Positions 19,049 through 30,092 are shown, counted from the stretch's first letter. The stretch: DNA of 64,000 nucleotides from MWBF01 sp040772005 (GCA_040772005.1 JAXGYZ010000002.1:186001-250000); one strand, 5' to 3'. Numbers and translations: made by a program. Notes: generated by a model not told the origin, from the sequence alone.

Positions 19049-20043
19049 TGCGCGTCTGAATCTGCCCAATACCGCCACAGGCGCACCTCGGGCTGCGGGT
19101 CGAGCCGCGCCAGGCGGAGCAGCGTCTTTTCCACGGCGAGCGGGTTGCGGTCGCTCAGGATGCTGGGGCGGCCCAGTCGCGCCGCGACCACGCCGGTCGT
19201 GCCCGACCCAGCGAAGAAGTCGCCCACGAAGTCGCCGGGCCGGCTGGAGGCTCTGACGATGCGCTCCAGCAGGGCCGTGGGCTTCTGCGTCTCGTAGCCC
19301 ACGCGCTCCGAATGGATGCGCGCGACGACCGGGAAGTACCACCAGTCCTCCGGCACCTTGCCGCGCGCCAGGTCCGGCACCTTGCCGAAGCCGGCCTTCG
19401 GGCTGCTGGCAAAGGTCTTGACCGTGGATGCGTCATAGGGCACGCGCACCGCGTCGGCGTCGAAATAGGTGTTCGCGGAGCGGGTGTAGACCAGGATCGT
19501 GTCATGCTTGCGCTTGAACGCGCTGCGGATGGGCGACGGACCGTGATAGCACCAGATGATCTCGTTGAGGAAACGTTTGCGGCCAAACAGACGGTCCAGC
19601 TCTACCTTGACGTAGTGGACGGCGTGCCAGTCGAGATGCACGTACAGCGTGCCGCTGTCGGCCAGCAGGTCGCGGCACAGTGCGAGACGGCGGGCCAGCC
19701 AAGCCAGGTAGGCCTCGAATTCCTGGTCGTCGCGGTACGCGTCGATCGAGCGTGAGGACTGCTCCCGCGTCCCCGCGACCCGTGCGCCGTAAGTCTTGCC
19801 CGTGCCAAACGGCGGGTCCAGGTAGATGAGCTGGAACCGTCCCACCCACTGGTCCGTCATGGTTTGTAGCAGCGGGAGGTTGTCGGCGCAGTAGACATCC
19901 GCGGTCACCGAACCGGCCCCTGGTGCCGGCAAACCGAGCACCGACGGCAGCGGGAGGCGCACCGGTGCGGCATCTGCCGCCGCCGTTGCCAGTTCGGGCA
20001 GGTCGAGTTGGGTGTAGTTGTGTTCGTAAGCGCCGCGGCCCAT
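19036..20043 (-). CDS. Orphan DNA methyltransferase, beta class (N6-adenine or N4-cytosine)
   Basis: This encodes 335 aa. The catalytic motif IV DPPF (Asp76-Phe79, LIYLDPPFGTG) comes before the SAM-binding motif I DFFAGSGTT (near residue 285), which defines the beta class (N6_N4_Mtase). LHLDWHAVHYVKVELD-like and WCYHGPSPIRSAFKRKHD segments complete the fold; YETQKPTALLERIV is the usual motif X. It would methylate an unknown target sequence. No restriction enzyme or specificity subunit is nearby, so it is solitary here and may be epigenetic or protective. Its final residues (QVES) are encoded by a heptamer array. Confidence 0.88.
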   Translation of the reverse strand: MGRGAYEHNYTQLDLPELATAAADAAPVRLPLPSVLGLPAPGAGSVTADVYCADNLPLLQTMTDQWVGRFQLIYLDPPFGTGKTYGARVAGTREQSSRSIDAYRDDQEFEAYLAWLARRLALCRDLLADSGTLYVHLDWHAVHYVKVELDRLFGRKRFLNEIIWCYHGPSPIRSAFKRKHDTILVYTRSANTYFDADAVRVPYDASTVKTFASSPKAGFGKVPDLARGKVPEDWWYFPVVARIHSERVGYETQKPTALLERIVRASSRPGDFVGDFFAGSGTTGVVAARLGRPSILSDRNPLAVEKTLLRLARLDPQPEVRLWRYWADSDAQVES

Positions 20044-20088
20044 GGCGGCATGATACCGCAGGCCGCGCGCGTGCGCAAGGCGAGCATC

Positions 20089-20212
20089 ATAGAACGCTGA
20101 TGACGCTGATTATCCTGATCACTTTGCTCTAATGATTTTACGGATCATGACCATCAGGGCCAACGGGTCAACCGAAGGTTGACACAAGGTTGGCATGTTA
20201 TCAGCGTTCTAT
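20089..20212. repeat. Palindromic element with 13-bp perfect arms
   Basis: ATAGAACGCTGAT (20089-20101) is inverted at 20200-20212. Inside are GTCAACC-GAA-GGTTGAC (about 20167-20183) and other short inversions around CTGATCA / GATCATGACCATCAGG. It lies in the gap between divergent genes. Confidence 0.75.
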
Positions 20213-20246
20213 TCTCTCGCGATTTAGCGAAATAGCAACGGTTGAG

Positions 20247-20252
20247 TATAAT
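20247..20252 (+). promoter_or_regulatory. Possible -10 box for the radical SAM gene
   Basis: TATAAT is perfect, 45 nt before the start codon at 20298. The expected -35 position (about 20224) reads TTAGCG, a weak match. Confidence 0.4.
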
Positions 20253-20297
20253 AACTGCCAGCCAGAAAACCTCTGTTGAAGAAGGCGCCTCGAAGGT

Positions 20298-21704
20298 ATG
20301 ACTATTCATTGGCCCTGGGCCAAGCAAAAAGCCAGGATTGTGTGGATCGACCTGGGCGACCTGGGCGATCTCGTCCATCCGGAAGGCCCGCACGAGCAGT
20401 GGCAGGACCACGGGCTCGGCCTGCTGCGCACGATTATGCACCAGGCCGGCATCCCGACGGATGTCGTATCGACACGCGCGGTCACATCCTGGGACCAGCT
20501 CAAGGCGCAGGTGGCCGGCTATGACATCGCGCTGATGAACGTGCGCAGCTACACCTTCCCTTCCGGGCGCAAGGCCGCGCAGGTGTTCAAGGAAGTCAAT
20601 CCGCACGGCCTGGTCATGGCGGGCGGGATGCACGCGACGGTTGCCGCAGACGAGATGCTCGAAGCGCCCGAGTTCGACAAGATTTGCCAGGGGCCGGGCG
20701 AAAATGTCATCGTGGACCTGGTGCGCGACCCGGCGGCGTTCCCGCGCCTGTTCCAGGGCCAGGGCGCGGCGTCGATGGCCGAGTGGCCCATGATCGACCG
20801 CACCCTCTGGCCGCAGCCCGCCGGCCGCGACGTGGCGCGGCGCTTCAACTGGCCGCTCGAACCGGAATGCGGCTGGGGCCCGGGGCCGGTCGTGACGCTG
20901 CTGACGAGCCGCGTCTGCCCGTGGCAGTGCGTCTTCTGCAACGAAAGCTCCTACGTGCCAAACATGGGCCGCCGGCCCGTGGATGCGGTCATTGAGGAGC
21001 TGAACTACCTGGACGATCACTACGGCGTCGGCTCCTTCGTCATCCACGATTCGATGTTCTTCCAGAATCCGAGCTGGCTGCGCGAGTGGATCGAGAAGTA
21101 CCCGCGCAAGGCGCACAAGCGGTGGGGCTACTGGGCCGCGGGCCGGGCTGACACGGTGCGCCAGTGGCCCGACCTGTTCGAGGCGCTCGTCCGTGAGACG
21201 AACTGGAACATGATCTCCATCGGCTTCGAGTCGGGCAGCGACCGGGTGTTGCGGCTGCTGAACAAGGAATGCACCGAGGAAGACAACTACTTCGCCATCG
21301 ACCTGGTGAACCGGCTGGGTGATGAGCTGGCCGCGAAGGGCCGGATTCCCCCGCGCTTCTGGTCGAATATCATGCTCGGCATCCCCGGCGAGCAGCCGGA
21401 GGATGCCTTCAAGACGATGCGCATGATCAAGCGAATGAAGCGCGTGTTCCCGTCCATCTCCTATTACGCGCCCTATCCGGGCTCCGCGCTTGGCTTCCAG
21501 CTCATCGCGGAGGGCAAGAGCAAGATGTCGAAGGAGAACTACCACCGCTTCCCGGACGACGAGAAAGTGATCGGCGTGGACTACAACTTCTACCGCGAGC
21601 TGTTGGCGGGCAAGTTCGACGCGGAGGTCAACGCGGGCCTCTCGCCGGAGGAACAGCGCCGCGGCTATGCGGGGCTATACGCGGCCGCGCTGACGAAGGC
21701 GTAA
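20298..21704 (+). CDS. B12-binding-domain radical SAM protein
   Basis: This encodes 468 aa. The N-terminal 150 residues have a cobalamin-binding Rossmann-like layout (VVSTRAVTSWDQL, VMAGGMHATV). The radical SAM core carries the CxxxCxxC cluster motif CPWQCVFC (Cys207, Cys211, Cys214), then SFVIHDSMFFQNP and GFESGSDRVLRLLNK. This is the architecture of Fe-S/B12 enzymes of the BchE/HpnP type that methylate or rearrange lipids, cofactors or natural products; the substrate cannot be read from sequence. It is followed within 3 nt by a 68-aa gene and then an 80-aa gene, which may be accessory. Confidence 0.85.
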   Translation: MTIHWPWAKQKARIVWIDLGDLGDLVHPEGPHEQWQDHGLGLLRTIMHQAGIPTDVVSTRAVTSWDQLKAQVAGYDIALMNVRSYTFPSGRKAAQVFKEVNPHGLVMAGGMHATVAADEMLEAPEFDKICQGPGENVIVDLVRDPAAFPRLFQGQGAASMAEWPMIDRTLWPQPAGRDVARRFNWPLEPECGWGPGPVVTLLTSRVCPWQCVFCNESSYVPNMGRRPVDAVIEELNYLDDHYGVGSFVIHDSMFFQNPSWLREWIEKYPRKAHKRWGYWAAGRADTVRQWPDLFEALVRETNWNMISIGFESGSDRVLRLLNKECTEEDNYFAIDLVNRLGDELAAKGRIPPRFWSNIMLGIPGEQPEDAFKTMRMIKRMKRVFPSISYYAPYPGSALGFQLIAEGKSKMSKENYHRFPDDEKVIGVDYNFYRELLAGKFDAEVNAGLSPEEQRRGYAGLYAAALTKA

Positions 21705-21707
21705 ACC

Positions 21708-21914
21708 ATGTCGAGCTTTTCCAGCCCCCATTTCATGTACCTGTTCGAGATGAAGAACGGCAAGAAGAAGCTGGCGTACGGCCGGTCGCCGGAGGACGCG
21801 CTCGACATCCTCCGCCTGCGCCTGACCGAAGCGGAGATGGCCGAGATCATCCCGGACCAGTATACGAAGATCAACCAGCGCCACCTGCAGCAGTACGCGA
21901 AGGAGCTGGGGTAA
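21708..21914 (+). CDS. Small hypothetical protein coupled to the radical SAM gene
   Basis: This encodes 68 aa and starts 3 nt after the radical SAM stop, so it is almost certainly co-transcribed. The sequence is basic and soluble, with one beta hairpin (MYLFEMKNGKKKLAYG, with GRSPEDALDILRLRL as a helix) and no cysteines. I do not recognise a family. The short gap and conserved-looking codon use argue for a real gene, perhaps an accessory protein or substrate carrier for the upstream enzyme; that role is inference only. Confidence 0.6.
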   Translation: MSSFSSPHFMYLFEMKNGKKKLAYGRSPEDALDILRLRLTEAEMAEIIPDQYTKINQRHLQQYAKELG

Positions 21915-21925
21915 GCCAGTCGCAC

Positions 21926-22168
21926 ATGCGCCTGACGCCTGACCAACGCCGCATCCTCCGCGCCATGCGCGACGGCGCGACGCTCAAGGCCCACCGCACG
22001 CTGGACGGCGAGAAGGTCCACCGCCTGCACCCGCTGGCCGGGGAGCCGGAGCCGGTCGACGCCGCTCTCGTGGAGTCACTGCGCGAGCTGGGGCTCATCC
22101 AAAGCAACCTGAAGTTTCCCGCCGCCACGTATATCCTGACCGAGCGCGGTATCAGCCTGCCGCTCTAG
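21926..22168 (+). CDS. Small hypothetical protein, winged-helix-like
   Basis: This encodes 80 aa and starts 11 nt after the preceding small gene. The pattern LTPDQRRILRAMRDGATLKA, then VESLRELGLI and YILTERGISL looks like a minimal winged helix (helix-turn-helix followed by a beta wing), as in small DNA-binding or adaptor proteins. There is no membrane segment or cysteine. No family is recognised with certainty. It ends the radical SAM group; a repeat-like GC-rich segment (about 22183-22240) lies after it. Confidence 0.55.
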   Translation: MRLTPDQRRILRAMRDGATLKAHRTLDGEKVHRLHPLAGEPEPVDAALVESLRELGLIQSNLKFPAATYILTERGISLPL

Positions 22169-22243
22169 ACCGCCCAGTAAAACCCACTCTTGTAGGGACG
22201 AGGTGACCTCGCCGCTACGGGCTCTGCAGGTGAGCCTGGCTTC

Positions 22244-22912
22244 TCACCCTGCCGGTGAGGCATACACCCGCCGCGCCACCGCATCCCCCAGCACCACCGC
22301 CGTTTCATCTACCTGCAGCACCAAAGTCTGATTGAAAGGCAGCACCTCGCGCACGGTGACCGCCGCGCCCGGCACGATGCCGTGCTTTTCGAGGTAGGCC
22401 ATCAACTCGCCGTCCTCTTCGATGGATTCATGGACGCGCTTGATCCGGACGACCTGGTCTACGGGCACGTCCATCAGCGGGCGCCACGCCTGCGCCACCG
22501 GCTCCTGCCCCGGCATGGGGTTGCCGTGCGGGCAGGTGCTGGCATCTTCGAACTGCGCCAGCAACCGGTTCAATGTATCCTCAGAGATAGTGTGCTCGAT
22601 GCGATGCGCCTCCTCGTGGGTCTGCGACCAGGGCACGTTCAGCACGCGCGTGAGCAGGTGCTCCATCAGCATGTGGCGGCGCAGGAGCGAGGCGGCTGCC
22701 TCGCGGCCGGCCGCGGTGAGGTGGATGACCTTCTTCGGGTCCACCGTGACCCAGCCGTCGCGTGTCATCCTCTTGACGGTCGCAGTCACTGTGGGCGCAG
22801 AGACTTCCATCCAGTCCGCGAGGCGCTTGCCGTTAATGATTTCGCCGTCACGCTCCAGGATGTACATCACGCCGAGATAATCTTCTACAGTTTGTGTTGG
22901 CCGTGTGTTCAT
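22244..22912 (-). CDS. DtxR/MntR-family metal-dependent repressor
   Basis: This encodes 222 aa. The N-terminus is a winged helix (TVEDYLGVMYILERDG, MEVSAPTVTATVKRM as recognition helix), then the dimerisation/metal domain (RRHMLMEHLLTRVL, HEEAHRIEHTISED with the metal-binding histidines and glutamates, and CPHGNPMPG), and an SH3-like FeoA domain at the C-terminus (LEKHGIVPGAAVTVREV). It should sense Fe(II) or Mn(II) and repress uptake. It is divergent from the iron-type ABC operon at 23083; a palindrome covers both promoters, implying joint control and autoregulation. Confidence 0.92.
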   Translation of the reverse strand: MNTRPTQTVEDYLGVMYILERDGEIINGKRLADWMEVSAPTVTATVKRMTRDGWVTVDPKKVIHLTAAGREAAASLLRRHMLMEHLLTRVLNVPWSQTHEEAHRIEHTISEDTLNRLLAQFEDASTCPHGNPMPGQEPVAQAWRPLMDVPVDQVVRIKRVHESIEEDGELMAYLEKHGIVPGAAVTVREVLPFNQTLVLQVDETAVVLGDAVARRVYASPAG

Positions 22913-22925
22913 GGGAATTACTCAT

Positions 22926-22955
22926 TTGACACTTTTGTTACACTTAGCATATACT
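22926..22955 (+). promoter_or_regulatory. Promoter of the iron ABC operon
   Basis: TTGACA (22926-22931) is perfect, the spacer is 18 nt, and TATACT (22950-22955) is the -10. The -10 lies inside the left arm of the operator palindrome. Confidence 0.8.
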
Positions 22956-22979
22956 AAACATGGATGTTAGTTTAGTATA
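22950..22979. promoter_or_regulatory. Operator palindrome for the DtxR/MntR repressor
   Basis: TATACTAAAC (22950-22959) and GTTTAGTATA (22970-22979) form perfect 10-bp arms around a 10-nt centre (ATGGATGTTA). It overlaps the -10 boxes of both divergent promoters. Binding by the adjacent repressor is inference; size and position fit the family. Confidence 0.75.
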
Positions 22980-23007
22980 TTATAACCGATTACTGCCGGC
23001 TAATCAA
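22979..23007 (-). promoter_or_regulatory. Promoter of the DtxR/MntR gene
   Basis: On the minus strand, TTGATT (23007-23002), a 17-nt spacer and TATAAT (22984-22979) point towards the repressor start at 22912. The -10 touches the right arm of the operator. Confidence 0.7.
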
Positions 23008-23082
23008 CTACACTTCATGGTCTGAATCTCCGGCCCGCCAGGAGAATGGCCGGCGACAGACCGGAAGAAAGGTCTCGCTATC

Positions 23083-24171
23083 ATGTCATATCGCCGCAGT
23101 CTGCTGACTCTCTGCCTCATCGTACTGGCGATTTTCGTGGCCGGTTGTGCGGCCGTTCCTCCGGCGGGCACGGCTTCGCCCGCAACGGATGTATCAGCGA
23201 CCGGCGAGCCGACCGCTGAAGCAACAGGTGCTATTGAAGGCGACCTGGTCCTCTACTCAGGCCGCTCCGAGCCGCTCATCCAGCCGGTCATCGACACATT
23301 CCGCGCCGCCTATCCCGGGGTGAATGTGCGCTTGAAGGCAGGCGGCAACAGTGAGTTGGCAAATGCCCTGCTTGAAGAGCGCGGCAACCCGCAGGCCGAT
23401 GTGTTTGTCACCACGGAGATGTTCACCGTGCAGGCGCTGGCAGACCAGGACGTCTTTGCACCTTACCGGCCGGCAGAGCTCGCGGACTATCCGGTCGAGT
23501 TTATCGGTCCCGATGATATGTGGATGGGACTCACCCGCCGGGCGCGCGTAATCATGTACAACAAGGACCTGGTCGCCGCGGAGGAACTGCCGAATTCGCT
23601 CCTTGACCTGACGGATCCCCGCTGGCAGGGACAGATTGCCGCGGCCGGCTCTACCAACGGCTCCATGCAGGCGCAGATTGCCGTGATGCGGCAGTTGCTC
23701 GGCGAAGAGAAGACCGAGGCATGGCTGCGCGGCCTGCTGGACAACGATGTGACGTTCTTCGGCGGGCACACCGACGTGCGCAAGGCCGTCGGCGCGGGCG
23801 AGTTCAAGCTCGGGCTGGTCAACCACTACTACTACCACCTGCAGGTGGCGGAGGGCAGCAACGTCGGCGTCATCTACCCGGATCAGGGCGAGGGGCAGAT
23901 GGGGCTCATCACTAACGCGACCGCTGCCGCCGTCGTCCGCGGCGGCGCCAATCCAGCGGCTGCGCAGGCTTTCATCGATTTCCTGGTGTCGGCGGAGGGC
24001 CAGCGGCTGTTTGCCGAGCAGAACTACGAGTATCCCCTGCTGCCCGGCATCGCGCTGCGCGAAGGTGTTGCCCCGCTGGAGGATTACCGGCTGGCGGAGG
24101 TTGACATCGCCCAGGTTGCCGGAGACTCCGAGGCGACCTTCGCTCTGATGGAGAAACTGGGATTGCCCTGA
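23083..24171 (+). CDS. Iron(III)-type ABC transporter substrate-binding lipoprotein
   Basis: This encodes 362 aa. The signal peptide ends in the lipobox VAGC (Cys22), so the protein is anchored outside the membrane. The mature part matches FbpA/FutA-type ferric-binding proteins: LVLYSGRSEPLIQPVID, the ALLEERGNPQADVF loop, and HYYYHL (Tyr249-251), which corresponds to the paired tyrosines that bind Fe(III). It delivers ferric iron to the permease encoded next. Regulation by the divergent metal repressor fits. An alternative substrate such as another metal or phosphonate-like anion cannot be fully excluded. Confidence 0.9.
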   Translation: MSYRRSLLTLCLIVLAIFVAGCAAVPPAGTASPATDVSATGEPTAEATGAIEGDLVLYSGRSEPLIQPVIDTFRAAYPGVNVRLKAGGNSELANALLEERGNPQADVFVTTEMFTVQALADQDVFAPYRPAELADYPVEFIGPDDMWMGLTRRARVIMYNKDLVAAEELPNSLLDLTDPRWQGQIAAAGSTNGSMQAQIAVMRQLLGEEKTEAWLRGLLDNDVTFFGGHTDVRKAVGAGEFKLGLVNHYYYHLQVAEGSNVGVIYPDQGEGQMGLITNATAAAVVRGGANPAAAQAFIDFLVSAEGQRLFAEQNYEYPLLPGIALREGVAPLEDYRLAEVDIAQVAGDSEATFALMEKLGLP

Positions 24172-24200
24172 CGATCATTGCGCCTCTGGCTTAGTCATCC

Positions 24201-25832
24201 ATGCAAGCTACCCATTTTTCTCGCCTCGCATGGCGCACGCGCGGCCTCAGCCCCCGACTGGCAGCAGCCGCGGGGCTGATCGCGCTGTTCGCGTCCGTGC
24301 CGCTGCTGTACATCGCCCTGCGCGCGGCCACGGCTGACCCGGCAGACTGGGCGCGGTTGCTGCAAGGGCGCATCTGGTCTCTGTTAGCCAATACTGTGGC
24401 TCTGGCGGTTTCGGTCACGGGCGGCACGCTGCTCATCGGCGTCAGCATGGCCTGGCTGACGGAGCGGACGGACCTGCCGGGTCGGAAGGTCCTCCGGTGG
24501 CTGCTGGCCCTGCCGCTGGCAATCCCGCCCTACATCGGCGCGGTCATCCACCTGGCGCTCCTCCGGCCGCGCGGCGGACTCCTGCCCCTGTGGCTGGCGG
24601 ACGTGCTCGGCCGGCCGGTCAGCCTGCCGAGCCCGCTCGGTTGGGCGGGCGCGGCCTTTATCCTGACGCTGTTCATGTTCCCCTACGTCTATCTGCTCAG
24701 CGGCGCGGCCTTCCGCGCGATGGGCGCGGCGATGGAGGAGGCCGCGCGCACGCTCGGCCGCACGCCCTGGCAGACGTTCTGGCACGTCACGCTGCCCGTC
24801 CTGCGACCGGGGCTGACCGCGGGCGCGCTGCTCGTCGCGCTCGATGTCCTGGCCGAGTACGGGACGGTCGCGCTGCTGCGCTACGAGACCTTCTCGACGG
24901 CCATCTTCGTCCAACTGGCGGGCCGCTACGACCGCTCCGCCGCGGCCATCCTGAGCGGCATTCTCATCACGCTCGCGCTCTTCATCTTGTGGGCCGAGCT
25001 GCGCGTGCAGGGCCAGGCCCGCTTCACCCAGACCGAGAACCACTGGCGGCCCGCGCCGACCGTCAGGCTCGGCCGCTGGCGCTGGCCCGCGCTGCTCCTG
25101 GTGCTCGGCGTCGTTGCGGCCAGCCTGCTGGTGCCTGCTGCGATGCTCGTGGCGTGGAGCCTGCAAGCCCTGCTCAATCCCGAGACGAACGCCGCGCTGT
25201 TCCGCAGCGGCTCGGCCGGCTTCGGCAGTTTCGCGTGGCACAGCCTGTGGACCGCGCTGCTGGCGGCCGGGCTGGCGATGGCGCTGTCGCTGCCCGTCGC
25301 GCAACTGGCGACGCGCTATCCGGGCGCGTTTGCGCGGCTGGTCAGCCGCCTTTGCCAGGTGGGCTATGCCATCCCCGGGGTTGTGGTGGCGCTGGGCCTG
25401 CTGCTGGTGGTGAACCGGTGGCTGCCCTTCCTGTACGCCACGCCGTTTGTTGTGGTCCTGGCATACGTGCTGCGCTATATGCCGCAGGCTGTGCGCGCCA
25501 GCGAGGCTGCGCTGAAGCAGCTCAGCCCGGCCCTGGAAGAGGCCGCGCACACGCTGGGGCGCAACTCACTGCTGGCCTTCACGCAGGTCACGCTGCCGTT
25601 GGTCATGCCCGGCCTGCTGGCCGGTGCCGCGCTGGTCTTTCTGTCCGCGCTCAAGGAACTGCCCGCGACGCTGCTGCTGCGGCCCGCCGGCTTTGACACC
25701 CTCGCCGTGCGGGTGTGGGTGTGGGCCAACGAGGGTTTCTATTTGCAGGCCGCGCCGGCCGCGCTGGCCCTGGTCCTGGCATCGGCGCTGCCGATGTCTT
25801 TGCTACTCCGCAGGGAGCGTATCTTAAAATGA
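24201..25832 (+). CDS. Iron(III)-type ABC transporter permease (fused two-domain)
   Basis: This encodes 543 aa with about 12 membrane segments in two repeated halves. Each half has an EAA loop for the ATPase: EEAARTLGRTPWQTFWHVTLP (about residues 180-200) and EEAAHTLGRNSLLAFTQVTLP (about 450-470). This is the FbpB/FutB layout used for ferric ion uptake. It sits 29 nt after the binding-protein gene and overlaps the ATPase start by 4 nt (ATGA), so the three genes are one operon under the DtxR/MntR operator. Confidence 0.92.
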   Translation: MQATHFSRLAWRTRGLSPRLAAAAGLIALFASVPLLYIALRAATADPADWARLLQGRIWSLLANTVALAVSVTGGTLLIGVSMAWLTERTDLPGRKVLRWLLALPLAIPPYIGAVIHLALLRPRGGLLPLWLADVLGRPVSLPSPLGWAGAAFILTLFMFPYVYLLSGAAFRAMGAAMEEAARTLGRTPWQTFWHVTLPVLRPGLTAGALLVALDVLAEYGTVALLRYETFSTAIFVQLAGRYDRSAAAILSGILITLALFILWAELRVQGQARFTQTENHWRPAPTVRLGRWRWPALLLVLGVVAASLLVPAAMLVAWSLQALLNPETNAALFRSGSAGFGSFAWHSLWTALLAAGLAMALSLPVAQLATRYPGAFARLVSRLCQVGYAIPGVVVALGLLLVVNRWLPFLYATPFVVVLAYVLRYMPQAVRASEAALKQLSPALEEAAHTLGRNSLLAFTQVTLPLVMPGLLAGAALVFLSALKELPATLLLRPAGFDTLAVRVWVWANEGFYLQAAPAALALVLASALPMSLLLRRERILK

Positions 25833-26908
25833 CCACACTCCAGGTTGACCATCTCACCAAGTGCTTTGTGCGCTTTGACCGTCCGGTCGTGCAGGACATC
25901 TCCTTCGAGGTGGCTGAGGGGGAGATTCTGGCGCTCGTGGGGCCGAGCGGCTGCGGCAAGACGACGACGCTGCGCCTCATCGCGGGGCTCGAACGGCCCG
26001 ACGGCGGCACGATCCGGCTGGGCGGCAGGCTGGTCGCCTCAGCCGCGGTGCATGTGCCGCCGGAGCGCCGCGATGTCGGCATGGTCTTCCAGGATCACGC
26101 GCTGTTCCCCCATCTGTCCGTGTTCGATAACGTGGCGTTCGGGCTGCGCGGGCTCAGCCGCGCGGCGCGGCACGACCGGGTCCGCGCGATGCTGGAGCTG
26201 GTCGGCTTGCAGGCGCTGGCTGCGCGCTATCCGCACGCGCTGTCCGGCGGCGAGCGGCAGCGCGTCGCGCTCGCCCGCGCGCTCGCGCCGCAGCCGGTCG
26301 TCGTGCTGATGGACGAGCCGTTCAGCAGCCTCGATGCCGATATGCGGCTCGAAGTGCGCGAGCAGGTGCGGGGCATCCTCAAGACGCTGCACACGACCGC
26401 GGTCTTTGTCACCCACGACCAGGATGAGGCGCTTTTCATGGGCGACCGGTTGGCCGTGTTCCAGCGGGGCCGCCTGGAGCAGATCGGCACGCCGGAGGCG
26501 GTCTTCCACGCGTCCAGCACCCGGTTCGTGGCCGAGTTCATGGGCGACAGCGACTTCCTGAGCGGGGAGACCGCGCCGGATGGCATCCGCACCGTGCTCG
26601 GTACGCTGCCGCAGGCGGCCGCGCTGCCCGCCGGCACGCCGGTGGAAGTGGCGCTGCGCGGGGACGACGTGGACTTCGTGCCCGCAGAGACCGGCAATGC
26701 CGTCGTGCGCGAGCGGTTCTTCCGGGGCGCGTTCAACGTCTACCGCCTGGCCCTCGATTCGGGCCAGGTGGTGCACGCCTTCAAGACTCACACCGACAAC
26801 GTGCCCGCGGGCACGCGCGTGCACGCGTACATCAGCGCGGCGCACCCGCTCTCGGTGTTCCGCGAGGGGCGGGCGGCGCTGGCCGAGCCGCCTCTCACAC
26901 ATCGCTAA
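25829..26908 (+). CDS. Iron(III)-type ABC transporter ATP-binding protein
   Basis: This encodes 359 aa; ATG 25829 overlaps the permease stop. Walker A is GPSGCGKTT, the signature LSGGERQR, Walker B VVLMDEPFSSLD, then the switch histidine in VTHDQDEAL. After residue about 240 there is a TOBE-type regulatory domain (VEVALRGDDVDFVPAE), as in FbpC. It powers ferric ion import. The gene order binding protein-permease-ATPase is standard. The gene ends 71 nt before clpB, with two short direct repeats between. Confidence 0.92.
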   Translation: MTTLQVDHLTKCFVRFDRPVVQDISFEVAEGEILALVGPSGCGKTTTLRLIAGLERPDGGTIRLGGRLVASAAVHVPPERRDVGMVFQDHALFPHLSVFDNVAFGLRGLSRAARHDRVRAMLELVGLQALAARYPHALSGGERQRVALARALAPQPVVVLMDEPFSSLDADMRLEVREQVRGILKTLHTTAVFVTHDQDEALFMGDRLAVFQRGRLEQIGTPEAVFHASSTRFVAEFMGDSDFLSGETAPDGIRTVLGTLPQAAALPAGTPVEVALRGDDVDFVPAETGNAVVRERFFRGAFNVYRLALDSGQVVHAFKTHTDNVPAGTRVHAYISAAHPLSVFREGRAALAEPPLTHR

Positions 26909-26935
26909 CACTCGCCCAACACCCCTCTAACACTC
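26905..26935. promoter_or_regulatory. Direct repeats CTAACACTC upstream of clpB
   Basis: CTAACACTC occurs at 26905-26913 and 26927-26935, 22 bp apart (two helical turns), immediately upstream of clpB. Each resembles one arm of a CIRCE element (TTAGCACTC) but they are direct, not inverted. A regulatory role is a guess. Confidence 0.3.
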
Positions 26936-26979
26936 CCGCGCGATACTTGTCCTGTAACAGAGCGACGAGGAGGACAAGT

Positions 26980-29649
<2,670 letters not shown>

Positions 29650-29747
29650 GCTTAGGACTGTGACTTACAGCACTCAGCGAATTTGTGAAAGATAATGCAA
29701 GTGTTGGTAGTTGAGTTAATGTGACTGGTATGAAAGGAAATTGATAT

Positions 29748-30092
29748 ATGGCAATGCACTATCCTGAACATCGCGAGCACATCCAGGAGCTCGTGGGACA
29801 ACTCGGCAAAGAGATTCCTGGCACGATGGCTGCCTTCGGTCAACTGCACAAGGCAGCCGCCGCGCAAGGCGCGCTCTCGCCGAAGGAGAAGGAACTGATC
29901 GCGCTCGGCATTGCGATCGCGCTGCGGTGCGACGGCTGCATCGCATATCATGTACATGACGCCATCAAAGCGGGTGCAACTCGCGAGGAGATGGTGGAGA
30001 CGATCGGTGTCGCCATCCTGATGGGCGGCGGTCCTTCGCTCATGTACGGTGCAGAGACATTGGAGGCTATCGAGCAGTTCCTGACGCGCTGA
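29748..30092 (+). CDS. AhpD-like carboxymuconolactone decarboxylase-family protein
   Basis: This encodes 114 aa, with ATG 29748 preceded by GAAAGGA. The core motif is LRCDGCIAYHVHDA, the CxxC-x3-H redox centre of AhpD-type peroxidases, with the helix KEKELIALGIAIA before it. Proteins of this size act as alkylhydroperoxidases or thiol oxidoreductases, or have unknown roles. It is likely a single-gene unit with a strong terminator downstream. Neighbouring clpB and msrPQ give a stress-response setting, but no common operon is visible. Confidence 0.88.
   Translation: MAMHYPEHREHIQELVGQLGKEIPGTMAAFGQLHKAAAAQGALSPKEKELIALGIAIALRCDGCIAYHVHDAIKAGATREEMVETIGVAILMGGGPSLMYGAETLEAIEQFLTR

Noticed and set aside
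26905..26935. CIRCE element before clpB
   Set aside because: The two arms are direct repeats; CIRCE needs inverted TTAGCACTC-N9-GAGTGCTAA.
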